Shown here: positions 1 through 6,939 of the stretch, piece after piece
How positions within the stretch are numbered: the first letter of the stretch is position 1
Layout of the letters: the number at the start of each line of letters is the position of its first letter
Assembly (NCBI GenBank): GCA_965368765.1
Contig: CBDUOF010000057.1
Location: forward strand, 1 to 17,675
DNA length: 17,675 nucleotides
Direction: 5' to 3'
Source: Leptofilum sp965368765
GTDB lineage: Bacteria; Chloroflexota; Anaerolineae; Promineifilales; Promineifilaceae
Notes under the pieces: model-generated
Told to the model about the DNA's origin: nothing
What the model saw: the letters and a program-made list of their open reading frames with translations, nothing else
Databases searched by the model: none
Made by a program: the position numbers and the translations under genes

Positions 1-2
1 GG

Positions 3-2063
3 GAAGATACGGCCGTCTCTAACCCACACATCGCTGAAAAAAGATCGCATATCCTGATCGTCGATGACGAGCCAGAAATTGCTGAATCCTTGGCTGACTT
101 TCTCGTCAAGAAGGCAAATTTTCTGGTCTCGTCAGCGCGTGACGGCCAAGAAGCAATCGATTTTCTGCAGGCCACCATCGCCAATAACGATCCAGAAATC
201 GACCTCGTCTTGCTCGACATGCGCATGCCCAATCTGTCCGGGCTGGATGTCTTAAACTGGATTCGTGACCATACCCTGCTGCAATACACTCGTGTCGTGC
301 TGCTTACGGCTGCCGCTGGCAGCAGCGAGAAGGTAGAAGCCCTTACCGCTGGCGCGGACGATTACATCACCAAACCGTATCGTCCCCAGGAGCTTCTGGC
401 CCGGGTCAACACCATTTTGCGCACCCAGCAGCTGGAAAAGCAGCTTCAACGGCAAAGCCAGCAGCTTGCGGCACTGAATCGCATTGGGCAAATGGTCGCA
501 GCGACGCTGGAAGTGTCTGAAGTGTTGGCAACGGCCGTTGCCGGCGTTGAACAGCTGTTGGGCATTGAACTGGCTGGCGTCTTGATGGTTGAAGGTGGCA
601 GCAACCTACGCTACCAAAACTTGCAGGGTCAGCATGGTCCGTTGCCCGTTACGGCCGTTCCCACGATTCCCGTAGGGGAAGGCATTTTGGGGCTTGCCTT
701 TCAGGAGCAAACGGCCGTTATTTTGAACCAACCTGCGACAGACGGCCGTTTCCGACCGGAGATAGATGCGCCGCCAAACTTTCAGGTCAACGCCATTATT
801 GCCGCCCCGCTTGTCGTGCGTGGCCGTCCCGTTGGCCTCATCAGCGCATTCAACAAGACAGACGGCCGCTTCACCGAAGTGGATCTCGATCTCCTGGCCT
901 CACTCGCCAGTTCCATCAGCGAAGCCGTGGAAAACGCCTGGCTTTTTACCCGTATCCGCCAACGCCAACAAGAGATGCTAGAAAGCCGCAATACCCTGCA
1001 AGCACTCATCGACGGCATTCCCCACCCCATTTACACCATCAACGACGATTGGCAGCTTGTGGGCATCAACAAAAGCAAAGCCGACGAGCTGGACACCGTT
1101 CCCGAACACCTGGTCAACAAAGTGTGTTACGAAACATTCTTCAAGCGCAGTCAGCCATGTGACCACTGCCTGGCTGCCCAAACACTGGCCCACAAGCAGG
1201 CCCAGCGGTGGACAATCAATTGGAAAGGGGACGATCATCTCCCCAGGGAATGGGACGTCAATGCCTATCCCATTCCTAGCAAACAAGCCAGCTCTGCCAG
1301 AGCAGTAATTTTGTGGCAAGACCGTACAGAAGAGCGCCGCCTGGAAAGTTCCTTGCTGCAAGCGGGCAAGCTCGCCGCCATCGGTCAGCTTGCAGCTGGT
1401 GTCGCGCATGAAATTAACAACCCGCTCACAGCCATAAATGCCAATGCTGAGATGCTCAAAATGTTCATCCCAAAAGAAGATGAGAATTATGAAGCTGTTG
1501 ATCTTATCGCTCTGGCTGGCGATCGCGCCACCAAGGTTGTGCGTGGCCTGCTCGATTTTGCTCGGCAGGAACATTACAATCTCACGGCTGGCGATGTGAA
1601 TCGATCAATTCAACAAACGCTGGATCTCGTTCGGTATCAGCTCACCTCTGCCGATGCCGAAATTATCCAAAATATGGCCGAAGATCTGCCAGACGTAGTC
1701 GGCAGTTGGGAACATCTAAAAAGTGTTTGGCTCAACCTGATCGTTAACGCCCGCGATGCCGTGATTAATTTGCCCCAAAAACGGCAAATCACCTTAACCA
1801 CGCGCCTGGACAACGAAAACGAACAGGTACAAATTATCGTACAGGACAACGGCAAAGGGATGTCAGAAGCAGAACTTGTTCACATCTTCGAGCCATTTTA
1901 CACAACAAAAGACCCGGGTAAGGGTACCGGTTTGGGCCTGGCAACCTGCCATCGCATCATTGAACAACATGGTGGCGATATCAATGTTGTCAGTGCCCCA
2001 AATGAAGGGTCAACCTTCATTATCCGCCTGCCTCTAAATGGGAATGGCGATTCAAACGTATGA
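3..2063 (+). CDS. Hybrid sensor histidine kinase, REC-GAF-PAS-HisKA-HATPase (5'-partial)
   Basis: A signal-transduction kinase with an N-terminal receiver. The frame is open from the window edge and has no ATG, GTG or TTG before 90, yet a receiver core (ILIVDDEPE) is already under way at 51-77, so the true start lies upstream and the TTG at 90 is internal. Visible domains: REC at about 48-410, with acidic pair at 63-68, phospho-acceptor Asp at 216 (LLDMRMP), Thr at 306 and Lys at 372 (ITKPY); GAF at about 490-940; PAS at about 990-1330 with a C-x2-C motif; HisKA with H-box His at 1407 (VAHEINNPL); and an HATPase with N-box (NLIVNARDAV), DNGKGM and GKGTGLGLA near 1920. All catalytic motifs look intact. 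No membrane segment is seen, so it is probably cytoplasmic. The receiver suggests that an upstream kinase feeds it. It overlaps the next gene by ATGA. Confidence 0.93.
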   Translation, partial: EDTAVSNPHIAEKRSHILIVDDEPEIAESLADFLVKKANFLVSSARDGQEAIDFLQATIANNDPEIDLVLLDMRMPNLSGLDVLNWIRDHTLLQYTRVVLLTAAAGSSEKVEALTAGADDYITKPYRPQELLARVNTILRTQQLEKQLQRQSQQLAALNRIGQMVAATLEVSEVLATAVAGVEQLLGIELAGVLMVEGGSNLRYQNLQGQHGPLPVTAVPTIPVGEGILGLAFQEQTAVILNQPATDGRFRPEIDAPPNFQVNAIIAAPLVVRGRPVGLISAFNKTDGRFTEVDLDLLASLASSISEAVENAWLFTRIRQRQQEMLESRNTLQALIDGIPHPIYTINDDWQLVGINKSKADELDTVPEHLVNKVCYETFFKRSQPCDHCLAAQTLAHKQAQRWTINWKGDDHLPREWDVNAYPIPSKQASSARAVILWQDRTEERRLESSLLQAGKLAAIGQLAAGVAHEINNPLTAINANAEMLKMFIPKEDENYEAVDLIALAGDRATKVVRGLLDFARQEHYNLTAGDVNRSIQQTLDLVRYQLTSADAEIIQNMAEDLPDVVGSWEHLKSVWLNLIVNARDAVINLPQKRQITLTTRLDNENEQVQIIVQDNGKGMSEAELVHIFEPFYTTKDPGKGTGLGLATCHRIIEQHGGDINVVSAPNEGSTFIIRLPLNGNGDSNV

Positions 2064-3697
2064 AAGATCAAACATTAGATCAAGTAACGATTAGCGATTT
2101 ACTACGCCTGGCGCTTCCCTTGAATACAACTGCCATGGGTGGCGCAGAACAGGCGCGGCGAGCTGTTGAATGGGTCGTCTTACTCACCAGCTGGAACGCT
2201 ATTGAGGAACAGGTTCAGTTGAATGATCTTGTTATTGTCCCGTCTGAATTGCAGTCCAATATCAATGAACCTGCGCTCAAACAAAAGCTGGCGCTATTGG
2301 CAGAAATCAGTATTGCTGGCCTGCTCCTCTTTAATCCGGTAACAGATGACATTGGCCAGCAGGCCAACCGGCTCAATATGCCGCTCCTGGTATTGCCCAA
2401 AAACACATCGGTGCGTGATGTAAATCGTGGCGTGGCCGCTTTACTTGTTGATAAGCAGTCGGCCACAAGCGAACGGGGTATGCAGCTTTATCGTACACTC
2501 TCTGAAATGTCACGAGAGGATAAAGGGCTAGATGCCATGACGGAACTGGTAGCGAAACTGACCGGAAAGATTGTCGTCGTGCAAGATAAGCGTATGGAAA
2601 TCCGGGCCTTTGCCGTGCCGAAAAACAACCAAATCACCTTGGAGCCGCTTCGTGAAATGCTGCAGCAGCGGGATGAGCTGCCTCCCGTTTTGCGTAACCG
2701 CAAGGCGGCAGCACATGCCCGGCAAAGCCACTGGCAGCAATTCTTACCCATCGAAAATGTCGGGCGCTTAATCAGCCCGATCATTTCTGGCGATCGAGCC
2801 AGAGGTTATTTGTCAGTCATTGGCCCAGCCGATCAGCTGGATTTGCTAGACAAACTGGCGGTTGAGCACGGTGCCGCGGCGTATGCTCTGGAAATGGCCA
2901 AGGCAAAAGCAATCAGTGAAGCCAAAAAAGAGCTACGTGGCAACTTCCTGGAGGGGCTTTTAGCTGGAACAATGCCTCGCAAGGAGATTGAACGCCTTGA
3001 AGGCAGACTTGATCACAATACCAATCACCCGCACGCCGTCATTGCCTTAAAATGGGCCGCTCCGCCCGCGCTCTCGCTGCGTCGCCTGGAGACAACGGTC
3101 CATTGGGTCTTAAATAACCATAGTCGCCCGGCTCTGGTTCACGTATATGGCGATAAACATGTCTGTGTTTTTCAGCAACTTAAACATGCAGAAGATATGG
3201 AAACTGCCCATGAATTGGGCCGCCGGATTGAAGAACAGGTAAAGACAGAATACCCTGACAGCGTGTTGGTCGCAGGAATGAGCGGTCCAGCACCAACGCT
3301 TTCCGAATGGCCGCAAGTATATGATGAGGCACTTCAGGCAATGCAGCTTGGCGAACGCCTGCAAATTAAGCAGGTGGTGCAGTTTAGTAGCTTGGGAGTG
3401 TATCAGCTATTGGTGCAGCTGGAGGAAATCCCAGCAGTGCGCACTTTTGCAGATCAGGTCATTGGCCCACTGGTAAAGTATGATGCCGACCACAACAGCA
3501 GCCTGGTCAAGACGATCGACGCCTATTTTGGTCATCACGGCAATATTAGCCAAACGGCCGAATCTCTCTTCATTCATCGGAACACCCTGCTTTACCGACT
3601 GGAGCGCATTCAAGAGCTGACCAAACACGATTTGAATCAGTCAAATATGCGGCTGGCGCTTCATTTATCATTAAAACTTTGGCAGTTACGGCCGTAG
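2060..3697 (+). CDS. PucR/CdaR-type transcriptional regulator
   Basis: A 545-residue DNA-binding regulator. The C-terminus carries the characteristic PucR helix-turn-helix (about residues 485-540), with NISQTAESLFIHRNTLLYRL and the following LTKHDLNQSNMRLALHLSLKLW. The N-terminal 130 residues resemble the PucR ligand-sensing domain (TISDLLRL...LVIVPSEL). The middle contains a GAF-like stretch and then a degenerate GGDEF-like region, as is usual in CdaR/PucR proteins. There is no receiver domain, so it is not an evident phospho-target of the kinase it overlaps. The start ATG at 2060 shares bases with the kinase stop (ATGA), implying translational coupling. Family members usually activate metabolic genes in response to small ligands. 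The target is unknown; autoregulation or the adjacent ilv operon are possible but unproven. The stop codon TAG overlaps an ACGGCCGT palindrome at 3688. Confidence 0.88.
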   Translation: MKDQTLDQVTISDLLRLALPLNTTAMGGAEQARRAVEWVVLLTSWNAIEEQVQLNDLVIVPSELQSNINEPALKQKLALLAEISIAGLLLFNPVTDDIGQQANRLNMPLLVLPKNTSVRDVNRGVAALLVDKQSATSERGMQLYRTLSEMSREDKGLDAMTELVAKLTGKIVVVQDKRMEIRAFAVPKNNQITLEPLREMLQQRDELPPVLRNRKAAAHARQSHWQQFLPIENVGRLISPIISGDRARGYLSVIGPADQLDLLDKLAVEHGAAAYALEMAKAKAISEAKKELRGNFLEGLLAGTMPRKEIERLEGRLDHNTNHPHAVIALKWAAPPALSLRRLETTVHWVLNNHSRPALVHVYGDKHVCVFQQLKHAEDMETAHELGRRIEEQVKTEYPDSVLVAGMSGPAPTLSEWPQVYDEALQAMQLGERLQIKQVVQFSSLGVYQLLVQLEEIPAVRTFADQVIGPLVKYDADHNSSLVKTIDAYFGHHGNISQTAESLFIHRNTLLYRLERIQELTKHDLNQSNMRLALHLSLKLWQLRP

Positions 3698-3870
3698 ATC
3701 AGCAACTGTTTTTGGTTGGTCTCCCATCATAATTGCACACGCTGTACAATTTTTACAAATCAGAGTACGTTGATTTAGTTCAAAATTACCGTAGAAGTGA
3801 CGCCTGTTATCCCGTATACTCCTGGAGACTTGTGCTGAAATGCGCGGTTCAGTGGGAAATAGTGGGAATC
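3698..3870. other. Gene-free spacer with no clear element
   Basis: This is AT-rich DNA downstream of the PucR-type gene. A TATACT hexamer at 3815-3820 lacks a convincing -35 at the right distance. A short direct repeat (AGTGGGAA at 3851 and 3861) precedes the strong hairpin at 3871. I see no coding potential or RNA gene here. Confidence 0.4.
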
Positions 3871-3902
3871 AAGGCGGAAAATGTTTAGGCATTTTCCGCC
3901 TT
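3871..3902 (+). terminator. Strong 13-bp hairpin downstream of the PucR-type gene
   Basis: AAGGCGGAAAATG (3871-3883) pairs perfectly with CATTTTCCGCCTT (3890-3902) around a 6-nt loop. Only a weak T-rich tail follows (GGTGTTTCT), so it is not a canonical rho-independent terminator. Its position between the signalling genes and the ilv promoter suggests it ends or insulates the upstream transcript. Confidence 0.6.
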
Positions 3903-3911
3903 GGTGTTTCT

Positions 3912-3936
3912 ATTGCCAATGACAATTGCCAATGAC
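3912..3936. repeat. Tandem 12-bp direct repeat upstream of the ilv promoter (operator candidate)
   Basis: ATTGCCAATGAC occurs at 3912-3923 and again at 3925-3936, separated by one A, giving a 13-bp period. The second copy ends 9 bp before the proposed -35. Two same-orientation copies spaced near one and a quarter helical turns, just upstream of a promoter, are a plausible binding site for an activator. No protein can be assigned. Confidence 0.45.
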
Positions 3937-3945
3937 ACTTGAAAA

Positions 3946-3974
3946 TTGGGCAATCGGCGCTGAACCGGTATAAT
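3946..3974 (+). promoter_or_regulatory. Sigma70-like promoter for the ilv-leu operon
   Basis: TTGGGC (3946-3951) lies 17 bp from a perfect TATAAT (3969-3974), predicting a transcript starting near 3981. It is the best promoter in the 833-bp spacer and sits directly upstream of the leader with the Leu/Ile/Val-rich peptide and terminator. The -35 matches the consensus in only part; the -10 is perfect. Confidence 0.6.
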
Positions 3975-3996
3975 TCGGCCTTGTCGGGCAAATGCC

Positions 3997-4070
3997 TGTA
4001 CAAGTTGCACAAGAAACGGCCGTTTTCTTTTGGCATTCTGTCACTAGGCGAACCAAAAGCAACTTGTACA
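3997..4070 (+). promoter_or_regulatory. 12-bp long-range stem in the ilv leader RNA
   Basis: TGTACAAGTTGC (3997-4008) is the exact reverse complement of GCAACTTGTACA (4059-4070). The stem encloses 50 nt that include an ACGGCCGT palindrome (4016-4023). A competing short stem is possible between AATGCC (3991-3996) and GGCATT (4032-4037). It lies between the predicted transcription start and the leader peptide ORF, so it would fold first in the nascent transcript. Confidence 0.55.
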
Positions 4071-4102
4071 CTTGTAGCATCATTCACGACAGCGAGAATA
4101 AA

Positions 4103-4189
4103 ATGTTTACACTCTTTTACGTCCTTATTAGCCTTAGCCTTCTTAGTCTCGTCCTTATTATTAATAAGGAAAACTTGTTTGTTGGGTAA
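4103..4189 (+). CDS. Leader peptide of the ilv attenuator, Leu/Ile/Val-rich
   Basis: A 28-residue ORF (ATG at 4103, TAA at 4187) encodes 14 branched-chain residues (8 Leu, 3 Ile, 3 Val). Eleven of them fall in the 14-residue run VLISLSLLSLVLII at residues 7-20. The stop codon is 32 nt before a perfect rho-independent terminator, and the biosynthetic operon follows. This matches the classic ilv leader-peptide design, in which ribosome stalling on scarce charged tRNAs decides between terminator and antiterminator. The ribosome-binding site is weak (AGCGAGA about 6 nt upstream). The same frame stays open further upstream to an ATG at 3992, but that would place translation through the 12-bp stem; the short form is preferred. 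No conserved protein function is expected beyond the stalling. Confidence 0.72.
   Translation: MFTLFYVLISLSLLSLVLIINKENLFVG
4152..4170 (+). promoter_or_regulatory. Pause/switch hairpin inside the leader ORF
   Basis: TCCTTAT (4152-4158) pairs with ATAAGGA (4164-4170) over a 5-nt loop, at the end of the run of Leu/Ile/Val codons. The upstream arm is part of GTCCTTATTA, which also occurs at 4121-4130, so the downstream arm has two possible partners. This is a candidate pause or switch element of the attenuator. Confidence 0.5.
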
Positions 4190-4221
4190 AGGTAGAGTGT
4201 AAAACTCATTGGAAATTGACC

Positions 4222-4250
4222 AAGCCGCCCAGCAGGGCGGCTTTTTTTTT
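4222..4250 (+). terminator. Rho-independent terminator of the ilv attenuator
   Basis: AAGCCGCCC (4222-4230) pairs perfectly with GGGCGGCTT (4235-4243) around an AGCA loop, and the 3' arm runs into nine consecutive T (4242-4250). It stands 281 bp before ilvB and just downstream of the leader peptide, so it can only act as a conditional terminator of the operon transcript. A weak antiterminator is possible between GTTGGG (4181-4186) and CCCAGC (4228-4233) with flanking G-U pairs. Confidence 0.85.
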
Positions 4251-4329
4251 GCAATGTTGCAACTTGAGGATGCTGGGTTCAGATGCAATACACAGTGAAG
4301 ATGAATTATATAATGATGCAGGTTCAAGG

Positions 4330-4345
4330 GGAAACGGCCGTTTCC
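4330..4345. repeat. 16-bp perfect palindrome around an ACGGCCGT site
   Basis: GGAAACGGCCGTTTCC is fully self-complementary. It lies in untranslated DNA between the two terminators. The identical 16-mer recurs in leuB at 17493-17508. Confidence 0.7.
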
Positions 4346-4400
4346 TCTGCAATGTGTTGTCCCTGGCAACAGCCTCGCCTGCCTCCCCGATTTGTCTCCC

Positions 4401-4445
4401 AAAGGCAGCACGCAGATTCATTCTGTTTGCTGCCTTTTTCTTTTG
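4401..4445 (+). terminator. Second rho-independent terminator in the ilvB leader
   Basis: AAAGGCAGCA (4401-4410) pairs perfectly with TGCTGCCTTT (4428-4437). A shorter inner CAGA/TCTG stem is also possible, and the T-rich tract TTTTTCTTTT follows (4435-4444). It lies 86 bp before the ilvB start, downstream of the first terminator, so the leader holds two terminators in series. Confidence 0.7.
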
Positions 4446-4517
4446 TTTACTCACGAAATTCAAGGCGCGGAGATTTGAAACCATCTAATTTCCGGATGCC
4501 ACTCTCTAATCTCCAAA

Positions 4518-4524
4518 AAGGAGG
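4518..4524 (+). promoter_or_regulatory. Perfect Shine-Dalgarno of ilvB
   Basis: AAGGAGG is 6 nt before the ATG at 4531. It fixes the ilvB start and is the strongest ribosome-binding site in the window. Confidence 0.8.
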
Positions 4525-4530
4525 AGAATT

Positions 4531-6252
4531 ATGAGCGATATGAAAACTGGCGGTCAAATAATTTGGGAAAGCTTGATGCACGAAGGGGTCGAAGTGGTGT
4601 TTGGCCTCCCCGGCGGCGCGATTTTGCCCACGTACGATGACCTGGCCAAATACGAGTATCCGATTCATCATGTGTTGGTAACCCACGAACAGGGCGCCTC
4701 CCACATGGCTGATGGTTACGCGCGCGCCACAGGGCGCGTCGGCGTTTGCATTGCCACGTCTGGGCCAGGCGCAACCAATCTGATCACCGGGTTGGCTACA
4801 GCCTACATGGATTCCACCCCCATAGTGGCGATTACAGGACAAGTGCCCACGTCGTTGCTGGGACGGGATGGCTTCCAGGAAGCTGATGTGCAGGGCGTCA
4901 GTTTGCCGGTAACCAAGCACAACTATCTCATCACCGACATCAAAGATTTGCCAGATGCGATTAAAGAAGCTTTTTACATCGCTCGCACGGGCCGACCTGG
5001 GCCGGTATTGGTTGATGTGTGCAAGGATGTGCAACAGGCCTCGATGCCATTCAAATATCCAGAAGCGGTTCATTTGCCGGGCTACAACCCCAACATGAAC
5101 GCGCCAGAAGTAACGGCCGTTTCGCGCGCAGCCAGGCTCCTGAATGAAGCCAAGAAACCTGTTATTGTTGCCGGACAAGGTGTTTCGATTGCACACGCCG
5201 AAGCAGAACTGCGTCAGCTAGCTGAAAAAGCCAATATTCCTGTCGCAACCAGTTTGCTAGGGATAGGCACCTTCCCCGCCACCCATCCCCTGTCCATCAG
5301 CTGGGGCGGCATGCACGGTGAAGCGTACTGCAATTATGCCCTGCAAGAATGTGATGTCCTCTTTGCCATCGGCGCACGGCTCGATGATCGGCTCACTGGC
5401 GCCTTTGATACCTTTGCCCCTAAAGCCAAAATAATCCATGTAGATTTAGATCCTGCCGAAATGGGCAAAAATATCACCATCGATACACCGGTCATTGGCG
5501 ATGCCTTGCTGACGCTGCGCGGCCTATTGCCACAGATCGAGCCAAACGAACATCCCACCTGGCTAGAACAGATTGCCGAGTGGAAGGCAGACACAGGAGA
5601 TCGAGACATTTTAGCCCAGGAAACCGATGATCTCATTGCCCCTTATGTGATGCGCGCTTTGTGGCACGCAACCAGCGAAGGGGAGGCGACTGTTGTGACA
5701 GATGTCGGACAGCACCAAATGTGGGAAGCACAATATTATCACCATACCAAACCGCGCAGCCTGCTCACCTCTGGCGGTTTAGGCACCATGGGGTATGCCC
5801 TGCCAGCGGCCATTGGCGCCCAGGCTGGTCTGCCAGATGAGGAAATCTGGGTCGTTGCCGGCGACGGTGGCTTCCAGATGACGATGGTTGAACTTTCAAC
5901 CGTCGTGCAAGAAAAAATGCCTATCAAAATAGCCATCATCAACAATGGGTTTTTGGGCATGGTGCGCCAGTGGCAAGATGTTTTTTACAACAAACGGCAC
6001 GCCGGAACGCCGCTGTTCAATCCTGATTTTGTAAAAATTGCCGAAGCATACGGTATTCCAGCTCGGTCCGTAACTACCAAAGCGGAAGCAAATGAAGCGA
6101 TTAAAGAAGCACAGGCGACCGATGGCCCATTCTTGCTCGATTTTCAGGTGGAAGAGTTTACCAATGTGTATCCAATGGTAACCCCGGGCAAAAGCAATGC
6201 CGATATGATTCGTCGTCCTGCAACGGCCGTTCCTGGGAAGCGTGAACAATAG
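4531..6252 (+). CDS. ilvB: Acetolactate synthase, catalytic (large) subunit
   Basis: A thiamine-diphosphate- and FAD-dependent enzyme condensing two pyruvates to acetolactate, or pyruvate plus 2-ketobutyrate to acetohydroxybutyrate: the first common step to Val, Leu and Ile. At 573 residues it has the family length. The N-terminal TPP domain shows FGLPGGAILP and catalytic Glu53 (THEQGASHMADGYARATGR). A central FAD-type domain has IGARLDDRLTG. The C-terminal TPP/Mg motif starts at GDGGFQM (residues 444-450) and ends with the IINNGFLGMVRQWQ signature. It is the first structural gene after the attenuator, with a perfect Shine-Dalgarno, and is followed 37 bp later by its regulatory subunit. The C-terminal tail (RRPATAVPGKREQ) contains an ACGGCCGT site. 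It is not a catabolic AlsS because it is paired with ilvN. Confidence 0.97.
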   Translation: MSDMKTGGQIIWESLMHEGVEVVFGLPGGAILPTYDDLAKYEYPIHHVLVTHEQGASHMADGYARATGRVGVCIATSGPGATNLITGLATAYMDSTPIVAITGQVPTSLLGRDGFQEADVQGVSLPVTKHNYLITDIKDLPDAIKEAFYIARTGRPGPVLVDVCKDVQQASMPFKYPEAVHLPGYNPNMNAPEVTAVSRAARLLNEAKKPVIVAGQGVSIAHAEAELRQLAEKANIPVATSLLGIGTFPATHPLSISWGGMHGEAYCNYALQECDVLFAIGARLDDRLTGAFDTFAPKAKIIHVDLDPAEMGKNITIDTPVIGDALLTLRGLLPQIEPNEHPTWLEQIAEWKADTGDRDILAQETDDLIAPYVMRALWHATSEGEATVVTDVGQHQMWEAQYYHHTKPRSLLTSGGLGTMGYALPAAIGAQAGLPDEEIWVVAGDGGFQMTMVELSTVVQEKMPIKIAIINNGFLGMVRQWQDVFYNKRHAGTPLFNPDFVKIAEAYGIPARSVTTKAEANEAIKEAQATDGPFLLDFQVEEFTNVYPMVTPGKSNADMIRRPATAVPGKREQ

Positions 6253-6289
6253 TCAGCAGCACGTATAAAGTGAAAAGTGGGGAATTGAA

Positions 6290-6841
6290 ATGACAGAAAA
6301 TGGAATGAAACGACACACAATCAACGCCTGGATGGAAGATAAGCCCGGGGTTCTGAACCGGGTAGCGGGCCTGTTTCGCCGCCGCAACTTTAACATCGAA
6401 AGTTTGGCCGTGGGACATAGCGAAACGCCAGGCATCAGCCGGATGACCTTTGTGGCCTACGGCACTGACCGCGACATGCGCCAAATTCAGACGCAGCTAG
6501 ACAAATTGATCAACGTCACCCATATCGAAGATGTGACCGATAAACCGGCCGTCAGGCGCGAATTGGCCCTGATTAAGGTCAAAGCCGACAACAAGACTCG
6601 GGCTGAGGTGATGCAGCTGGTCGATATTTACCGTGCCAGCATTGTGGATGTGGATATGGAGTCCCTCATCATCCAGATTGTGGGCAAGGAAGACCAGGTA
6701 GATTCGCTGCTAAGGCTGTTAGACAGCTTTGGTATTGAGGAAATGGTTCGCACGGGCCGCGTGGCCATGGTACGGGGTCAACATGACCGTGAAATGCGCG
6801 GCACCAATACGGCCGTTCCCACCCAAAACGGCCATCATTAA
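6290..6841 (+). CDS. ilvN: Acetolactate synthase, regulatory (small) subunit
   Basis: The ACT-domain subunit that binds valine or other end products and raises IlvB activity. It has 183 residues. The N-terminal ACT domain begins HTINAWMEDKPGVLNRVAGLF and continues through FNIESLAVGHSETPGISRMTFV. The second half (about 85-165) matches the small-subunit C-terminal domain, ending EEMVRTGRVAMVRG. The ATG at 6290 is preceded by GGGGA at good distance; an in-frame ATG at 6305 is an alternative. The last 15 or so residues (GTNTAVPTQNGHH) form a poorly conserved tail with an ACGGCCGT site. The gene follows ilvB by 37 bp in the same operon. Confidence 0.95.
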   Translation: MTENGMKRHTINAWMEDKPGVLNRVAGLFRRRNFNIESLAVGHSETPGISRMTFVAYGTDRDMRQIQTQLDKLINVTHIEDVTDKPAVRRELALIKVKADNKTRAEVMQLVDIYRASIVDVDMESLIIQIVGKEDQVDSLLRLLDSFGIEEMVRTGRVAMVRGQHDREMRGTNTAVPTQNGHH

Positions 6842-6850
6842 ACAAAAAAC

Positions 6851-6920
6851 TAGAGATTGGGGGATTAGAGACTAGAGATTAAAAACACAATCTCTAATCT
6901 CTATACATCTCCAATCTCCA
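6851..6920. repeat. Imperfect palindrome of the GATTAGAGATT family between ilvN and ilvC
   Basis: The spacer is built from GATTAGAGATTGG-like units on one side and their complement (AATCTCTAATCTC, CCAATCTCC) on the other. One hairpin pairs 6866-6880 with 6889-6903 with a single mismatch. Similar units occur before cimA (12477-12530) and just before ilvB (4493-4514). No T-tract follows, so it does not look like a terminator. Confidence 0.6.
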
Positions 6921-6939
6921 ACTCAAGGAGAGAAGAATT

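Noticed and set aside
1519..1526. Cyanobacterial HIP1 word GCGATCGC
   Set aside because: I noticed only one copy, so it is not enriched; the iterated word here is ACGGCCGT.
90..2063. TTG at 90 as the start of the histidine kinase
   Set aside because: The same frame is open to the window edge and already encodes the start of the receiver (ILIVDDEPE) at 51-77, so the gene begins upstream.
3815..3820. TATACT as the -10 of another promoter
   Set aside because: No acceptable -35 at 16-18 bp, and it lies upstream of the strong 3871 hairpin.
3992..4189. A 65-residue protein instead of a 28-residue leader peptide
   Set aside because: The extra 37 residues are translated from the long-range stem and show no protein-like pattern; the BCAA-rich part with its own ATG explains the context better.
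3698..4530. T-box riboswitch upstream of ilvB
   Set aside because: I found no T-box-like consensus (AGGGTGG...CCGCG type) before the terminator; the leader peptide is the better explanation.
4216..4534. Small ORFs between the attenuator and ilvB
   Set aside because: They have no ribosome-binding site or recognisable family, run through the second terminator, and lack a BCAA-rich stretch.
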